DNA of 64,000 bases. Source: Caldilineaceae bacterium (GTDB taxonomy: Bacteria > Chloroflexota > Anaerolineae > Caldilineales > Caldilineaceae). The stretch covers positions 1 through 64,000 of the forward strand of contig JACKBC010000034.1 of assembly GCA_020634755.1 (NCBI GenBank). Direction: 5' to 3'. How positions within the stretch are numbered: the stretch's first letter is position 1; each line of letters begins with the position of its first letter. Below are positions 26,401-36,335 of the stretch, piece after piece. The notes under the pieces are model-generated. The model saw nothing but the letters and a program-made list of their open reading frames with translations, did no database searches and was not told the DNA's origin. A program made the translations under genes and the position numbers.

Positions 26401-27777
26401 GAATAAAAGCCAGGCCGAGTTTATATGATTTGCAACATTCGATAAACTATCTTGTGCTGAATGTAAGACGACTTCAATTTCGTCCCAGTAGCCATATCGG
26501 TCAAGGGTTCCTATCAATCGGTGGGCTCGACGCGCCATCAGTTTCCATTCGCGTGCAAGTTGCCATTGTCGCACCTCCTCAAGAACCTCGTCAGGGAATC
26601 GACCCATGCGGTCAATCCCCGAAAATAGGTATATTGCAGCCTGTCTATGCAAGAGAATGGCATTCTCTTCCTGTTGTAGCGTTTCATACCCATACTGCCG
26701 CAACAACGGATGCAGCACATACCGCCCCTTCACCTCTCGATCCCAGTCCAGCAGCGCCACCTCCACCAGATCATCCAGCACAGCCTCAACCGTCGTCTCT
26801 TCCATCGCCAGCAGCCCCGCCATATGCTCTACCGTCAACAGGGGCGCTGCATAGACGCTACAATAGCGAAAGACCTTCTTTTGCGCCTCGCTCAGTGCCT
26901 CATACGAAATGGCAAACGTGGCAGCCAGCCCGCCGCCACCAGCCACATCCAGCAGGCTCACCGCTCGCCGCGCCACTTCCGCCACGAATCCCGACAACTC
27001 AAAACCTGGCTTGGCTGCAAATTTGCTGATATGCCCACCGGCCAGCCGAATCGCTAACGGCAGATAGCCCAACTGTTGCAACAGTGCCTTGACCATCTCG
27101 TCCGGCGTCAAAATCTCGTTGGGTTTGACCCGTGCCGCCAGCAGTTCACGCGCATCGGGTTCCGGCAGCACGTCCAGCCGCACCACCTCGGCATCCAGCG
27201 CCACGGCCAGGTCAACATCGCGCATCGTCACCAGCAGCGCCGTGTCTGCTGGCAGGCTCTTCTGCAGTAGTTGTGCCCCATCCAACCACTCAGCACGCAC
27301 ATCGTCCACCACCGCCAGTAGCGCACCATTGGTCTCCCGCCGCATGGCCAACAGCCCCCGCACCCGCTCAGATAGCACCGCCGGATCAGGCTCCTGGTTA
27401 AAGTCCGCACCGCACATTGCACCCCAGGCCCGCAAGATTGTCTCTGCGCTGCCGCCGTGCAGCGCTAAATCACCCCAGAAGATGCCGCCGGGGAAGGCGG
27501 GCTTGAGCCGCTCGGCCAGTTGCTGCGCCAGCGCGGTCTTGCCAATCCCGCCCATGCCATGGAGCGCGGTAATGGCGGCAGCTTTTCCCGCAGTGACGGT
27601 GGCAGTCAGCTGCGAGATCTGGTCGTCACGTCCGACAAAGTCTGGTGGTGGTGCAGGGGCTGTGGCCGTAGTCGGTTGAATGGGCGGCAGGTGAATATGC
27701 TGGTCGCCCACCACGTTGGTCTGACTGCCGTAGACGGTTTGGCCCCGCTGATCGTAGATTTTTTGCGAATCAGTCAT
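26374..27777 (-). pseudogene. NB-ARC half of a broken STAND gene, motif A at N-terminus
   Basis: A 467-aa frame. Residues 8-25 are motif A (YDQRGQTVYGSQTNVVGD). An NB-ARC ATPase follows: PPPDFVGRDDQ, Walker A in ALHGMGGIGKTALAQQL, Walker B in LLAVVDDV, LLVTMRD sensor strand, the GLPL-like LGYLPLAIRLAG, then a winged-helix segment (VFRYCSVYAAPLLTVEHMA, GRYVLHPLLRQYGYE). It closely resembles the intact NB-ARC/TPR protein at 33727-35973. The frame ends in IS200 sequence (last residues SVNHYLR come from the element's hairpin), so the TPR sensor has been cut off. Confidence 0.75.
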
Positions 27778-27820
27778 TGGTTATCCCCCGGTTATCGCAC
27801 CATTCTACATAGCTGCTAAC

Positions 27821-30800
27821 CTACTCGACAACCTGCTCACCGCGCAGATGGACCTCTCCCTGCGCCAGCATCTCACGAATCACATCTTCCACAATTGTGT
27901 CCATGTTATCCGTCACGCGCGCATAGCCGATCAACTTTAGCGCCTCCCGCCCCAGATCAGAACGCATAATTCCATGCGTGCGCGTCACCACCAGCATAAC
28001 GGCTGCCTTCAACTCCTGGGGATAGATGTGCTGAATCTTCTTGATTTGAACAGGCAACTCACCACGGTCGCGGGCCACCACCGCCGACGTCCCCGGCATC
28101 AAAAGATATTCTCCATCCCGCACCAGTTTACCTTCGTTCACAATGCGATTGAGCACCTTTTCCAGATGCGCTCTCACAACTTTGGTGACGCGCGTGAAGA
28201 CACGCTGAAAAAGCTGGTCCACATGAATTGGCGCTTCAATTTGTGCGATGCGCACTAGCTCCTTGGTCAAGACGCTCACCGAGATATCTCCACAGTTATC
28301 GCTGTTGATGGTAAACTGCGGTTCGGCCACCACATATTTGGGCAGTTGCCGATCCTGCGCATGTGTATTTTCGTCTCGCACAATTACTGGGTGCTCATTA
28401 ATTGGAAGTTCACTAGCCGACGTGTCCGTCTCGGCTAACTCTGCTGCATCCCATTTCGCGCGAATTTTCTCCACACGCTCTTGGATGCGCTGAATTTCGC
28501 GCTGAGGATGGCGAAACCAGTCGGTGCTCCAGATGCGGTGAATCTCCCATCCCATGGCTTCCAATACCTCCTGGCGCAGCCGGTCGCGGTCGCGTGCGGT
28601 TTTGGTGCGGTGATAGGTGGCGCCGTCGCACTCAATGCCCAACAGATAGCGACCTGGCCGCGCTTCGTCGACGATGGCCATATCAATCCGATAGCCGCCG
28701 GTCCCCACCTGTAGAGCGATCTGAAATCCTGCCGCACGCAAGGCGGTGGCCACTTCGTGCTCAAAAGGCGACTCGGCCTCACCGGCGGTGATTTCTGGCA
28801 GGTCCAGAATACCCGTGCGCGCATACTTGAGAAAACGCTTCAGTGCACGCACGCCGCGCGCCTGTGTGCGGCTTAAATCAATGTCCTCATCTGTAATGTT
28901 GGAAAAAACTTCACACCGCTCCCGTGCGCGCGTAATCAGCACATTTAGGCGCCGCTCGCCGCCATCCTTATTGAGCGGTCCAAAATTCATGGAGATCTTG
29001 TTATCCTGATCGCGCCCAAAGCCAATGCTAATCAGAATCACGTCTCGCTCATCGCCCTGCACGTTCTCTAAATTTTTCACCGCAAAAGGCTCAGTGGGAT
29101 GGCCGCTGAAGAACTGTTCGCCCGTACTATCACTTTGGCGCAACTTGTCAACTAGATTATCAATGGCTTCCCGCTGCTGTTGATTAAACGCCGCCACCAA
29201 AAGGCTTTTGTCGGGCTGGCTGCGTGCATGATTCATAACCGCTTCCGCAACGGCGAGCGCTTCTTCACCATTATAGCCGCCGCCCGAGCCATCTGTCCGC
29301 CGCGTGTAGCGCGTCTGTGGCAAATGATGAAAAAGCAGGCCCAAACGCGCCCGTTCATTATCTGGGCTAGGGAAAACCATGAGACGGTTGTTGTAAAACT
29401 CATAATTTGAAACCGCAATGAGCGATTCGTGGCGGCTGCGGTAGTGCCACTCCAGCATCTCCTGACGCGCGGCCTTCGCCCGAAAAAGACCCAGGATGCT
29501 CTCTGTGTCGGCCATAATGCTGTCGTTATCTTCCTCATCCAGGACACGATCAAAAAAGTTGGTGGGCGGTAGCTGTTTATCATCGCCCACCACAATGGTC
29601 TGTTTGCCCCGCAGAATGGCGCCCAGTGCATCCACCGGCTTTACCTGGCTAGCCTCGTCGAAAACTACCATATCAAACTCGACGCTGCCAGCCTCCAGAA
29701 AGATAGCAATCGAAAAAGGGCTCATCATGAAAATCGGTTTGATGGCCTGAATGGTTGGGCCCGCTTCGCGCATGAGCGTGCGAATCGACTTGTGGCCCCG
29801 TTTGCGATTAAATTGCTCGTACAAAAGCCCCAACCCACCAGCCTGATACGTTGGCAAACGTTGCCAGTGTTCATGTAGCACAACTGAGCGCTGTTGTTGC
29901 AGCAGCAACTTATCTAGCTCGCGAAAGCGTTCGACTCGCTGACCGTGCGTAACGCCATCAAAGCCCGCCAAAATCGGGCGCTCGTGCATAGCCCGCTCAA
30001 TCAAGCTGCCATAGCGGCTCTTGCGCACGAGATCGACTAATCGTGATGAGGCATATTCCCACTCTTGGGCGGCGTGAACAACGGCAGCAAGGCCATTATC
30101 ATGCAGTTCTGTCACAACGGTGTTGTAGCTGACCATCTCTTGCAAGCGCGCGGCCTGTAGCGCCCACGCGTGCAATAAGGTTGTCTGCTCATGGAAAGGA
30201 CGCTCTAAACAGGTATGGCCACCACCCAATCGCACCTGCTCATTCAGGTCCACAAAGCGCATGACTTCCTGAAGGGCATGTTGATGACTATTCAGGGCGC
30301 TTTGCAAAGCCACGCGCAATTCGGTCAACGCATCTTTTTCTGGCTCTCTGCCAACATAGTCAAATAAATGTTCTACCAATGCGTTATCTAGGTTGAGGGC
30401 CAACACCCTTTCAATCCATTGTGCAATCTCACGTAGTTTAGGCCAGGCGGGATTTAGCTCATTCCAGTAGCTACCAAACAGTTGCCGCAACAGCGGGCGG
30501 TTCGCGTCTGTTCTTGGCGTCAACCGCTGGACCTCTAACGTCGCATCTACAAGCCGCAGTTGCTCGTTCTTTGAGGAGGGCAGTTCACCTCGACTAACGC
30601 TTTTGAGCAGCTTCAGCGCCCGGCGATAGTCGCGCGACCAATACCGGCTCATTCGATCCCCATGGGTTACAATGGCCTTCCGCACATCCGTTAAACTCTC
30701 TTCAACTGCCTGCGGAATTAAATATTGCTCATAAACCTGTCGATTTTGCTCGCACAATTCGCCCAGCTCAATGGCGGTCAATACACTCTGAATCTGCGCT

Positions 30801-32542
30801 TTCCATTCTGATGCGTTCACGGTGAGCCCTTGCATGGCCGGAGCCGCCAGCGCTTGGTTTATCAGTTCCAGGCAGGTTGCAGCAAAAATACGTGCTTCCA
30901 CAAGAGGAAGCCCAAATAGAACGGCCGCCTGCTCTGTGGATTTTCGCAATTCGCCAACGCTGCGTTCGGCGGCCAGAGACCCATCTACTAATGTTTGTTG
31001 GTCTGCTGGCAAAAATCTTTGCCGCTGGCTTCCCCAAAATGGATGCTCCGTCGGTCGCCCAATGCTTTTCAACAATGTTTGCAGACGGCGTACGCTTTCC
31101 AAACGCACCAAAAAGTCGCTCTCCGCCCACGTATTGCTATCCGGAATCGACAACGGCGGGGGCGCCGCCTCTGCCAAACTACGCTCGGCCTTTAGGTAGG
31201 CGCCATAGGCCTGAAAAGGCGTCAGTTCCGTCTCTAGAATGACAGAGTTTACGGCCACGCAGTATTCGTCCAAATGCGCGCGCTCTTGCTCCAATATTCG
31301 CACATTGTGTTCTTGGCCGGCTACATGCGGCTCCCCCAACTGCAGCGTGCGTTCCAGCTCGGCCAAAAATGATTTCTTGTTTGATTTGTCGCTATGCAAT
31401 TCTAAACAGGCATCGCCAAGACCCAGCCCATCTAGGCGGCGCTTTACAACCTGTAGCGCCGCCATCTTTTCCGCCACAAACAGAACCGTTTTTCCAGTGC
31501 CAATCGCCTCAGCAATTAAGTTGGTAATGGTTTGTGATTTACCCGTCCCCGGCGGACCTTGAATAATAATATTTTTCCCACTCATGGCAGCCCGAATAGC
31601 GCGTTCTTGTGAACTATCTGCGTCAGTGACTGCATGGCTGACCGCAGGTTCAGGGGGGAGTTGTCCATTCAAAGCGTGGGATGCATAATCTCTTTGTGCT
31701 TCCAACGCTTCATCAATAAACGAATGTGTTCCAAATAACTTGGGCAAGACGGGGTGTTTCTGCAGCTCCACCACCCCATCCCACATGCTGGCATCCAGAT
31801 CTTGATACATATGCAGCTTGCTAAAGCGATAAAAATCGACAAAGAGTGCGGAAGACTCTACCGACCAGCGCCGTTGCGGCGCCACTGCCGCCGCCACCAT
31901 ATCGAAATACGCAAGCACATCCAGTTCTTCATCTTCTGGCCAGGTGGGGAGATGAATTGCAAACTCGCGCAGCAACTTTTCTTGGAGCGAAATGTTAAAA
32001 CCTATCTCGTCGCCCGTGTAGCGCAATTTGTAGCGGCTGCGCACGTTGTCGCGCACAAGCTCAACGGGCGCTAGTATAAGCGGCGCTTCCCGTTTCTCTT
32101 GACTTGTCTCGGCTTCATACCAATTCAACAAGCCCATAGCCAGAAACAGGGCGTTCACCCCCTGCTCTTCAATAAAGGTGCGGGCTTTCGTATACGAGCG
32201 CTTAAGCCGCCGATCCAATCCGTCTTTGGGCAAAGCCGTTTGCAACTTAGAATCTGTATGTCGTTCCGGCACAAAGGTTGAATCCAAAGTAGTTGGCGCA
32301 AAGTCATCGGGCGCGGTGAGCAAGAGACGGGGTTGCCCATCTATATATTCAGTCGTGGCCAAAAATGTCATCGTCTTCGCCTGCACCACCAGAGTGCGAT
32401 AGACCTCTTCCGGACGTTCGTCTATGATTTCAATTCCACCTTGCCTGTCTGTTGGACGCCGATAATTAGTCAACCGGTTACGTCCACTAAGGTCAAGCAG
32501 CTCTTTGCGAGCTCCTTCTAAGCTTCCTTGTAGCTCAGCCAT
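27821..32542 (-). CDS. DUF4011/DUF3320 superfamily 1 helicase-nuclease
   Basis: A protein of about 1573 aa. An N-terminal DUF4011-like region (ELLDLSGRNRLTNYRR) leads to SF1 helicase motifs: Walker A in IIIQGPPGTGKSQTITNLI (split by ~600 residues of insert), DEAS box VVFDEASQVKPVDALGA, motif III VVGDDKQLPPTNFF, and late motifs (NLENVQGDERDVILIS, LNVLITRARERCEVFS). An MTES-type PD-(D/E)xK domain follows (GYRIDMAIVDEARPG, GIECDGATYHRTKTARDRDR), then a DUF3320-like winged helix at the C-terminus. Proteins of this architecture are found in defence islands. I chose the ATG at 32542, preceded by AGGAAA, over an upstream TTG. Confidence 0.88.
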   Translation of the reverse strand: MAELQGSLEGARKELLDLSGRNRLTNYRRPTDRQGGIEIIDERPEEVYRTLVVQAKTMTFLATTEYIDGQPRLLLTAPDDFAPTTLDSTFVPERHTDSKLQTALPKDGLDRRLKRSYTKARTFIEEQGVNALFLAMGLLNWYEAETSQEKREAPLILAPVELVRDNVRSRYKLRYTGDEIGFNISLQEKLLREFAIHLPTWPEDEELDVLAYFDMVAAAVAPQRRWSVESSALFVDFYRFSKLHMYQDLDASMWDGVVELQKHPVLPKLFGTHSFIDEALEAQRDYASHALNGQLPPEPAVSHAVTDADSSQERAIRAAMSGKNIIIQGPPGTGKSQTITNLIAEAIGTGKTVLFVAEKMAALQVVKRRLDGLGLGDACLELHSDKSNKKSFLAELERTLQLGEPHVAGQEHNVRILEQERAHLDEYCVAVNSVILETELTPFQAYGAYLKAERSLAEAAPPPLSIPDSNTWAESDFLVRLESVRRLQTLLKSIGRPTEHPFWGSQRQRFLPADQQTLVDGSLAAERSVGELRKSTEQAAVLFGLPLVEARIFAATCLELINQALAAPAMQGLTVNASEWKAQIQSVLTAIELGELCEQNRQVYEQYLIPQAVEESLTDVRKAIVTHGDRMSRYWSRDYRRALKLLKSVSRGELPSSKNEQLRLVDATLEVQRLTPRTDANRPLLRQLFGSYWNELNPAWPKLREIAQWIERVLALNLDNALVEHLFDYVGREPEKDALTELRVALQSALNSHQHALQEVMRFVDLNEQVRLGGGHTCLERPFHEQTTLLHAWALQAARLQEMVSYNTVVTELHDNGLAAVVHAAQEWEYASSRLVDLVRKSRYGSLIERAMHERPILAGFDGVTHGQRVERFRELDKLLLQQQRSVVLHEHWQRLPTYQAGGLGLLYEQFNRKRGHKSIRTLMREAGPTIQAIKPIFMMSPFSIAIFLEAGSVEFDMVVFDEASQVKPVDALGAILRGKQTIVVGDDKQLPPTNFFDRVLDEEDNDSIMADTESILGLFRAKAARQEMLEWHYRSRHESLIAVSNYEFYNNRLMVFPSPDNERARLGLLFHHLPQTRYTRRTDGSGGGYNGEEALAVAEAVMNHARSQPDKSLLVAAFNQQQREAIDNLVDKLRQSDSTGEQFFSGHPTEPFAVKNLENVQGDERDVILISIGFGRDQDNKISMNFGPLNKDGGERRLNVLITRARERCEVFSNITDEDIDLSRTQARGVRALKRFLKYARTGILDLPEITAGEAESPFEHEVATALRAAGFQIALQVGTGGYRIDMAIVDEARPGRYLLGIECDGATYHRTKTARDRDRLRQEVLEAMGWEIHRIWSTDWFRHPQREIQRIQERVEKIRAKWDAAELAETDTSASELPINEHPVIVRDENTHAQDRQLPKYVVAEPQFTINSDNCGDISVSVLTKELVRIAQIEAPIHVDQLFQRVFTRVTKVVRAHLEKVLNRIVNEGKLVRDGEYLLMPGTSAVVARDRGELPVQIKKIQHIYPQELKAAVMLVVTRTHGIMRSDLGREALKLIGYARVTDNMDTIVEDVIREMLAQGEVHLRGEQVVE

Positions 32543-32743
32543 AATCTTTACATTTCCTAACTTTAGCCACCACTTCGTCAATTGATCGGTGACTCATGTC
32601 TTCTTACCAACTGCCTGTGTCAACCAGCAATTCTCTAACAAAAAAAGCACACCCCCAGCCACTGGCCGAAGATGTGCCAAAATCAGAGAAATCGGGTATA
32701 CTACTTCCACAATCCCTCTGCTGGTCACCACAGCAGCCGGGAC

Positions 32744-32782
32744 GCCGGTTCGGTGTTGCAAGCGCCGCACCGGCATTTTTTT
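32744..32782 (+). terminator. orphan terminator-like hairpin on the plus strand
   Basis: GCCGGT...CGG pairs with CCG...ACCGGC and a run of seven T (32776-32782) follows. It points right, yet no plus-strand gene precedes it in the 378-bp gap 32543-32920. A TATACT box lies ~45 bp upstream at 32698-32703, so a short untranslated RNA is conceivable. No other gene is visible in this gap. Confidence 0.4.
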
Positions 32783-32920
32783 ATATTTCACATTCTTACC
32801 GAACAAGACGTTCAGAAAACCGTATAGATATGCGCAATTGCCAGTATATCACAATTCCCTATCACATTTATTTCAACATTCTTAAGATTTTGGTAATCGC
32901 CAAAGTCATTGATCTAACGG

Positions 32921-33622
32921 TTACTCCATGTGGCGCAGACCGCCGCTGCGCAAGCTGCTGTCACTGTAATAGCCCACGCGAATACCATAATGCACATCGG
33001 CCAGGTCGAACTCAAACACATCCCAACTGACAAAGGTATCCCTACCGCGGGGCGCCACCGGCTGACACGCTGCATCCAAAATCGTCTCAATCTTGAAATT
33101 TTTGGCCTCTGGGAAAAGCAGCAAATGCACTAGGCCAATGGGCTGCCGCTTTTCCGTCAGCCATAAAATGAGCACATCGTCATCTGGTCGCCGCCAGTTC
33201 AAATCGCGCAGCCCCTCCTCCATCTCCCACACGTTTTCGGCGGGGAACTTGTCTCGATACGCAGCCAGACAGCCGCCCTCGGCCTTCTCGCTTACAGACG
33301 CATCCGCTGCGGGCGTTGCGCTGTCGGTGGACGCGCCAATGGTAGGCGCCGTTTCTAACCCAGGCGTCGCAGAAAGAACAGGCGCACGTGTCGCATCCGC
33401 AGCCGATGGCGTGGTCTCGGCAGCGGGCGTCCCATTGCGGTCGCCCCATGTCGTGAGCGCAATCACCACCAGCGCCACCAGCGCCAACACGCCAAACATA
33501 AAGCCGTAGAGCGTTCGGCTCTGCACGGTGACCCCGCCGGCAATATTGATCTGGTTGCCTTCAATTTTCTGCCCACTTTGACCAAATTCAACCTTGCTAT
33601 TCTCTTGCGCTTGTTTGTCCAT
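32921..33622 (-). CDS. single-pass membrane protein with cytosolic motif A
   Basis: A 233-aa protein. Residues 13-30 are motif A (FGQSGQKIEGNQINIAGG). One transmembrane helix follows (FMFGVLALVALVVIAL), then a Pro/Ala/Thr-rich linker, then an extracytoplasmic domain with two cysteines and aromatic residues (GGCLAAYRDKFPAENVWEM ... FVSWDVFEFDLADVHYGI). It repeats the design of the membrane TPR protein at 10.6-12.1 kb: motif inside, sensor outside. The start at 33622 removes 24 residues of non-family-like upstream frame. The function of the outer domain is unknown. Confidence 0.65.
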   Translation of the reverse strand: MDKQAQENSKVEFGQSGQKIEGNQINIAGGVTVQSRTLYGFMFGVLALVALVVIALTTWGDRNGTPAAETTPSAADATRAPVLSATPGLETAPTIGASTDSATPAADASVSEKAEGGCLAAYRDKFPAENVWEMEEGLRDLNWRRPDDDVLILWLTEKRQPIGLVHLLLFPEAKNFKIETILDAACQPVAPRGRDTFVSWDVFEFDLADVHYGIRVGYYSDSSLRSGGLRHME

Positions 33623-33726
33623 ATTGGATTTGCATCTCATCCGTCCGTTGTGAATCGCCGCTGGCGCATCTATTGGCGCGCCCTGTGTCCGCAATCACTC
33701 CACAAAAGATCCTGCGCTCGCGCCCC

Positions 33727-35973
33727 TTACCCTTTCAAGCATTGCAGCTTCTGCACCAATTCTTGATACCGACTGGAGCGCAGATTCAAATTGGGCAATG
33801 CTTCTTCCCATACATCGATGGCGCGCTTCCGCCCACCCAACTCTTTGTACATATCACCAATGTAGTCCAAAGTTTTGCCTATATCATAGCTGGCGCCCAG
33901 GGCGCGGAATATGTGTAAGCTCTTTTGAAACTGGTCAAGGGCCTGCGCCCACGCTTGCCGATGTCGCTCAATGTGTCCTAAATAACGAAGTGTTGAAGCT
34001 TCACCAGCCAGGTCGTTTTGCATCCGCACAATGGCCAGGCTCTTATTGAGCAAATCAATGGCCTCCGGCCACTGCTTTTGGCTGCTATAGACCAGACTAA
34101 GCCTGTTGAGCGTCTTTGCCTCATTGGCCGGGTCCGGCAACTGCGTATAAATCGCCAGCGCTTCTTCATGCACCCGTATTGCGTCTTGCCAACGCCGTTG
34201 CGCTCGGTATGCTCGGCCTAACCCGCGATAGGTTTCCGCCATCGCCGGTAAATCATCTGCGTCGCCTAAATAGACCAGGCTGGCTTCCAGCCTTTCCACG
34301 GCCCGCTGCAAGTTCTGGCGCCGAATATCAACAATGCCCAGGCCATAGAGCGCCTGGCCTTGCCCTCTCGGATCACCAAGCGCCCCAAATAGGTCCAGCG
34401 CCAGCTCATATGTCTTCAACGCGTCATCAAAACGCCGGTCCCGCCTGTACACGTACCCCAATTCATTGAGCACCAGGGCTTCCTGCGCCTGCTGGCCCAG
34501 AAGTCGAAATAGCCGGCGGCTCGCCATATAGTCTTCGCTGGCCTCCCGCCAGCGCCCCTGCTCTCTGTGAATCATGCCTAAGCCCTTGTGCAGTTGCGCC
34601 ATCAGCGCACCATGCTCCGGTTGCTCCGCAAATTGCGCCACGGCCGCGGCCAGCCGCATCTCAATTTCCACCCAATAGCCTTGCTTGGCCAGACCGCCCA
34701 CCAGCGCCAACGCCCGTTCCGCCATCGTCTCCCACGCCTGCGCCTGCCGCCACTGATCGACCTCCTCTAGCGCCTCCTCTGGCGCACCATCTGCTGCGCG
34801 GCCCACTTGGGCCTGCAAATAGACCGCTGCCCTCTTGTGCACCTCTCGCACGTCCGCGTCCAGCTCCCCCAGCTTGCCATATGCATACTGCCGCAGTAGC
34901 GGGTGCAGTGCATAGCGACCCGCATCCGCATCCCACGCTAGCAGCGCCGCCACAGTCAGCTCGTTCAGGTCGTCTTGCAGCGCTTCGGCCTCCATATCCA
35001 GCAAACCAGCCATGTGCTCAATCGTCAGCAGCGGCGCCCCATAGACGCTCAAATAGGCAAAGACGCGCCGCTGCCGCGCGCTCAGCAGATCGTATGAAAG
35101 CGCAAAGGTGGCTTCCAGCCCGGCTTCGGCTTTGCTCATCAGTGTCTGGGCCGCCCGCTGCGCCACCTTCTCCACAAAAGTGGCCAGCCCAAAGCCGGGC
35201 AAGCGGCCACGCGTACCAATCTGCGCCCCCGCCAATCGAATGGCCAGCGGCAGATGGCCCAGCTCTTGCAGCAGCCGCTGTACCAGCGCCTCCGATCTCA
35301 GTAGGTTCCCATCCATCACCCGCGCCAAGAGCAGCGCGTGCGCCTCGCTCGCCGTTAGCCCACCCACCGGCCACACGGCAGCCCCCAGAGCCGTCGCCAA
35401 CTCTTGGTCGCGCGTCGTCAATAGCAGCGGCGTCTGCGCCGGCAGGCAGCTTATGAGCAGCCGCGCCGCCTCTATCCAGCCCGGTCGCACATCATCCAGC
35501 ACCGCCAGCAGCGCGCCCTGCGCGTGCCGCCGCTGGCTCAGCACCGCCCGCACGCGCTCGGCCATCACATTGACGTTCGGTTCCTGCGTCAGGTCCAACC
35601 CGCCATATGCACCCCAGGCGCGCAAAACCGTCTCTGCACGGCCCTGGTGTAAATTCAAATCTGCCCAGAAAATGCCGCCGGCAAATTCATTCTGCAACAC
35701 GGTTGCCAACTGCTGCGCCAGCGCCGTCTTGCCAATCCCGCCCATGCCCTGCAGCGCGATAATCGCCGCCTCCCCCGTGGTGAGCGCCGCCGCCAGCGCG
35801 GCCAACTGCTCCCCGCGCCCCACAAAGTCGCGCGGCGGCGCTGGCGGCGCGGGCCGCCCTGGCTTAATCGGCGCCGCATAATAATTTCCCGCCACGTTGA
35901 TCTGATCGCCGAAGACGACCTGATTGGTTTGGTCAAATGTGGAACGCCCCTGCCGAAATCCATCAACCATCAT
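33727..35973 (-). CDS. NB-ARC/TPR STAND ATPase with motif A
   Basis: A 748-aa protein. Motif A (FDQTNQVVFGDQINVAGN) is at residues 13-30. The NB-ARC core has Walker A in ALQGMGGIGKTALAQQL (~residue 80), Walker B in LLAVLDDVRPGW, LLLTTRDQEL, LGHLPLAIRLAG, and a winged-helix region with LHPLLRQYAYGKL. TPRs occupy ~residues 450-745 (LYGLGIVDIRRQNLQRAVE, LNRLSLVYSSQKQWPEAID, LDYIGDMYKELGGRKRAID). Such proteins are NLR-like: the TPRs sense, ATP drives oligomerisation, and the N-terminal part recruits an effector. No effector domain is fused, so motif A is the likely output. It is the intact relative of the broken gene at 24.3-27.8 kb. Confidence 0.9.
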   Translation of the reverse strand: MMVDGFRQGRSTFDQTNQVVFGDQINVAGNYYAAPIKPGRPAPPAPPRDFVGRGEQLAALAAALTTGEAAIIALQGMGGIGKTALAQQLATVLQNEFAGGIFWADLNLHQGRAETVLRAWGAYGGLDLTQEPNVNVMAERVRAVLSQRRHAQGALLAVLDDVRPGWIEAARLLISCLPAQTPLLLTTRDQELATALGAAVWPVGGLTASEAHALLLARVMDGNLLRSEALVQRLLQELGHLPLAIRLAGAQIGTRGRLPGFGLATFVEKVAQRAAQTLMSKAEAGLEATFALSYDLLSARQRRVFAYLSVYGAPLLTIEHMAGLLDMEAEALQDDLNELTVAALLAWDADAGRYALHPLLRQYAYGKLGELDADVREVHKRAAVYLQAQVGRAADGAPEEALEEVDQWRQAQAWETMAERALALVGGLAKQGYWVEIEMRLAAAVAQFAEQPEHGALMAQLHKGLGMIHREQGRWREASEDYMASRRLFRLLGQQAQEALVLNELGYVYRRDRRFDDALKTYELALDLFGALGDPRGQGQALYGLGIVDIRRQNLQRAVERLEASLVYLGDADDLPAMAETYRGLGRAYRAQRRWQDAIRVHEEALAIYTQLPDPANEAKTLNRLSLVYSSQKQWPEAIDLLNKSLAIVRMQNDLAGEASTLRYLGHIERHRQAWAQALDQFQKSLHIFRALGASYDIGKTLDYIGDMYKELGGRKRAIDVWEEALPNLNLRSSRYQELVQKLQCLKG

Positions 35974-36038
35974 CCAGCTCCTCCATCACACCCATTCAAA
36001 CCATGCCCCACCTTCAGCTAATCGACCACACCACAGTC

Positions 36039-36335
36039 CCTTCCCCCTCGGGGGAGGCCAGGAGGGGGCTGAGGGGGCTGAGAGACACAAGTTCACCCCA
36101 CCGCTCCTCACGTCCATATCCCCGCACGCGCGCGTTGCGCCTCCTGCTGGGCCGCCCGCAGTTGCTCCACCAACCGCACATCCAGCGGATACGTCTCTCG
36201 CCGGCTCGCCCGACGGCCTCTTGACATATACCCACTCTCCCGCCTTCTCGCCATCACCCCATTCCCCATGATCCCCGCGCTTGCCAAAGGACGCCACCAC
36301 TCATCTCCGCTGTGGTTCCTGAGCCCGTCGAAGGG
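36039..36335. repeat. intergenic repeat cluster between NB-ARC/TPR and caspase genes
   Basis: The gap 35974-36335 holds a degenerate palindrome CCTTCCCCCTCGGGGGAGGC followed by CAGGAGGGGGC (36039-36070) and a dispersed repeat CCTGAGCCCGTCGAAGGGC (~36317-36335) right after the caspase stop codon. A 48-codon frame between them is listed separately. Confidence 0.6.
36108..36254 (-). CDS. possible 48-aa basic protein
   Basis: An ATG-initiated frame of 48 codons, MARRRESGYMSRGRRASRRE then TYPLDVRLVEQLRAAQQEAQ. It has a basic N-terminus and an amphipathic Leu/Ala/Gln helix; the VRLVEQLRAAQQEA stretch looks protein-like. No family is recognised and no clear ribosome binding site is visible, so it may be chance. 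Confidence 0.25.
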   Translation of the reverse strand: MARRRESGYMSRGRRASRRETYPLDVRLVEQLRAAQQEAQRARAGIWT

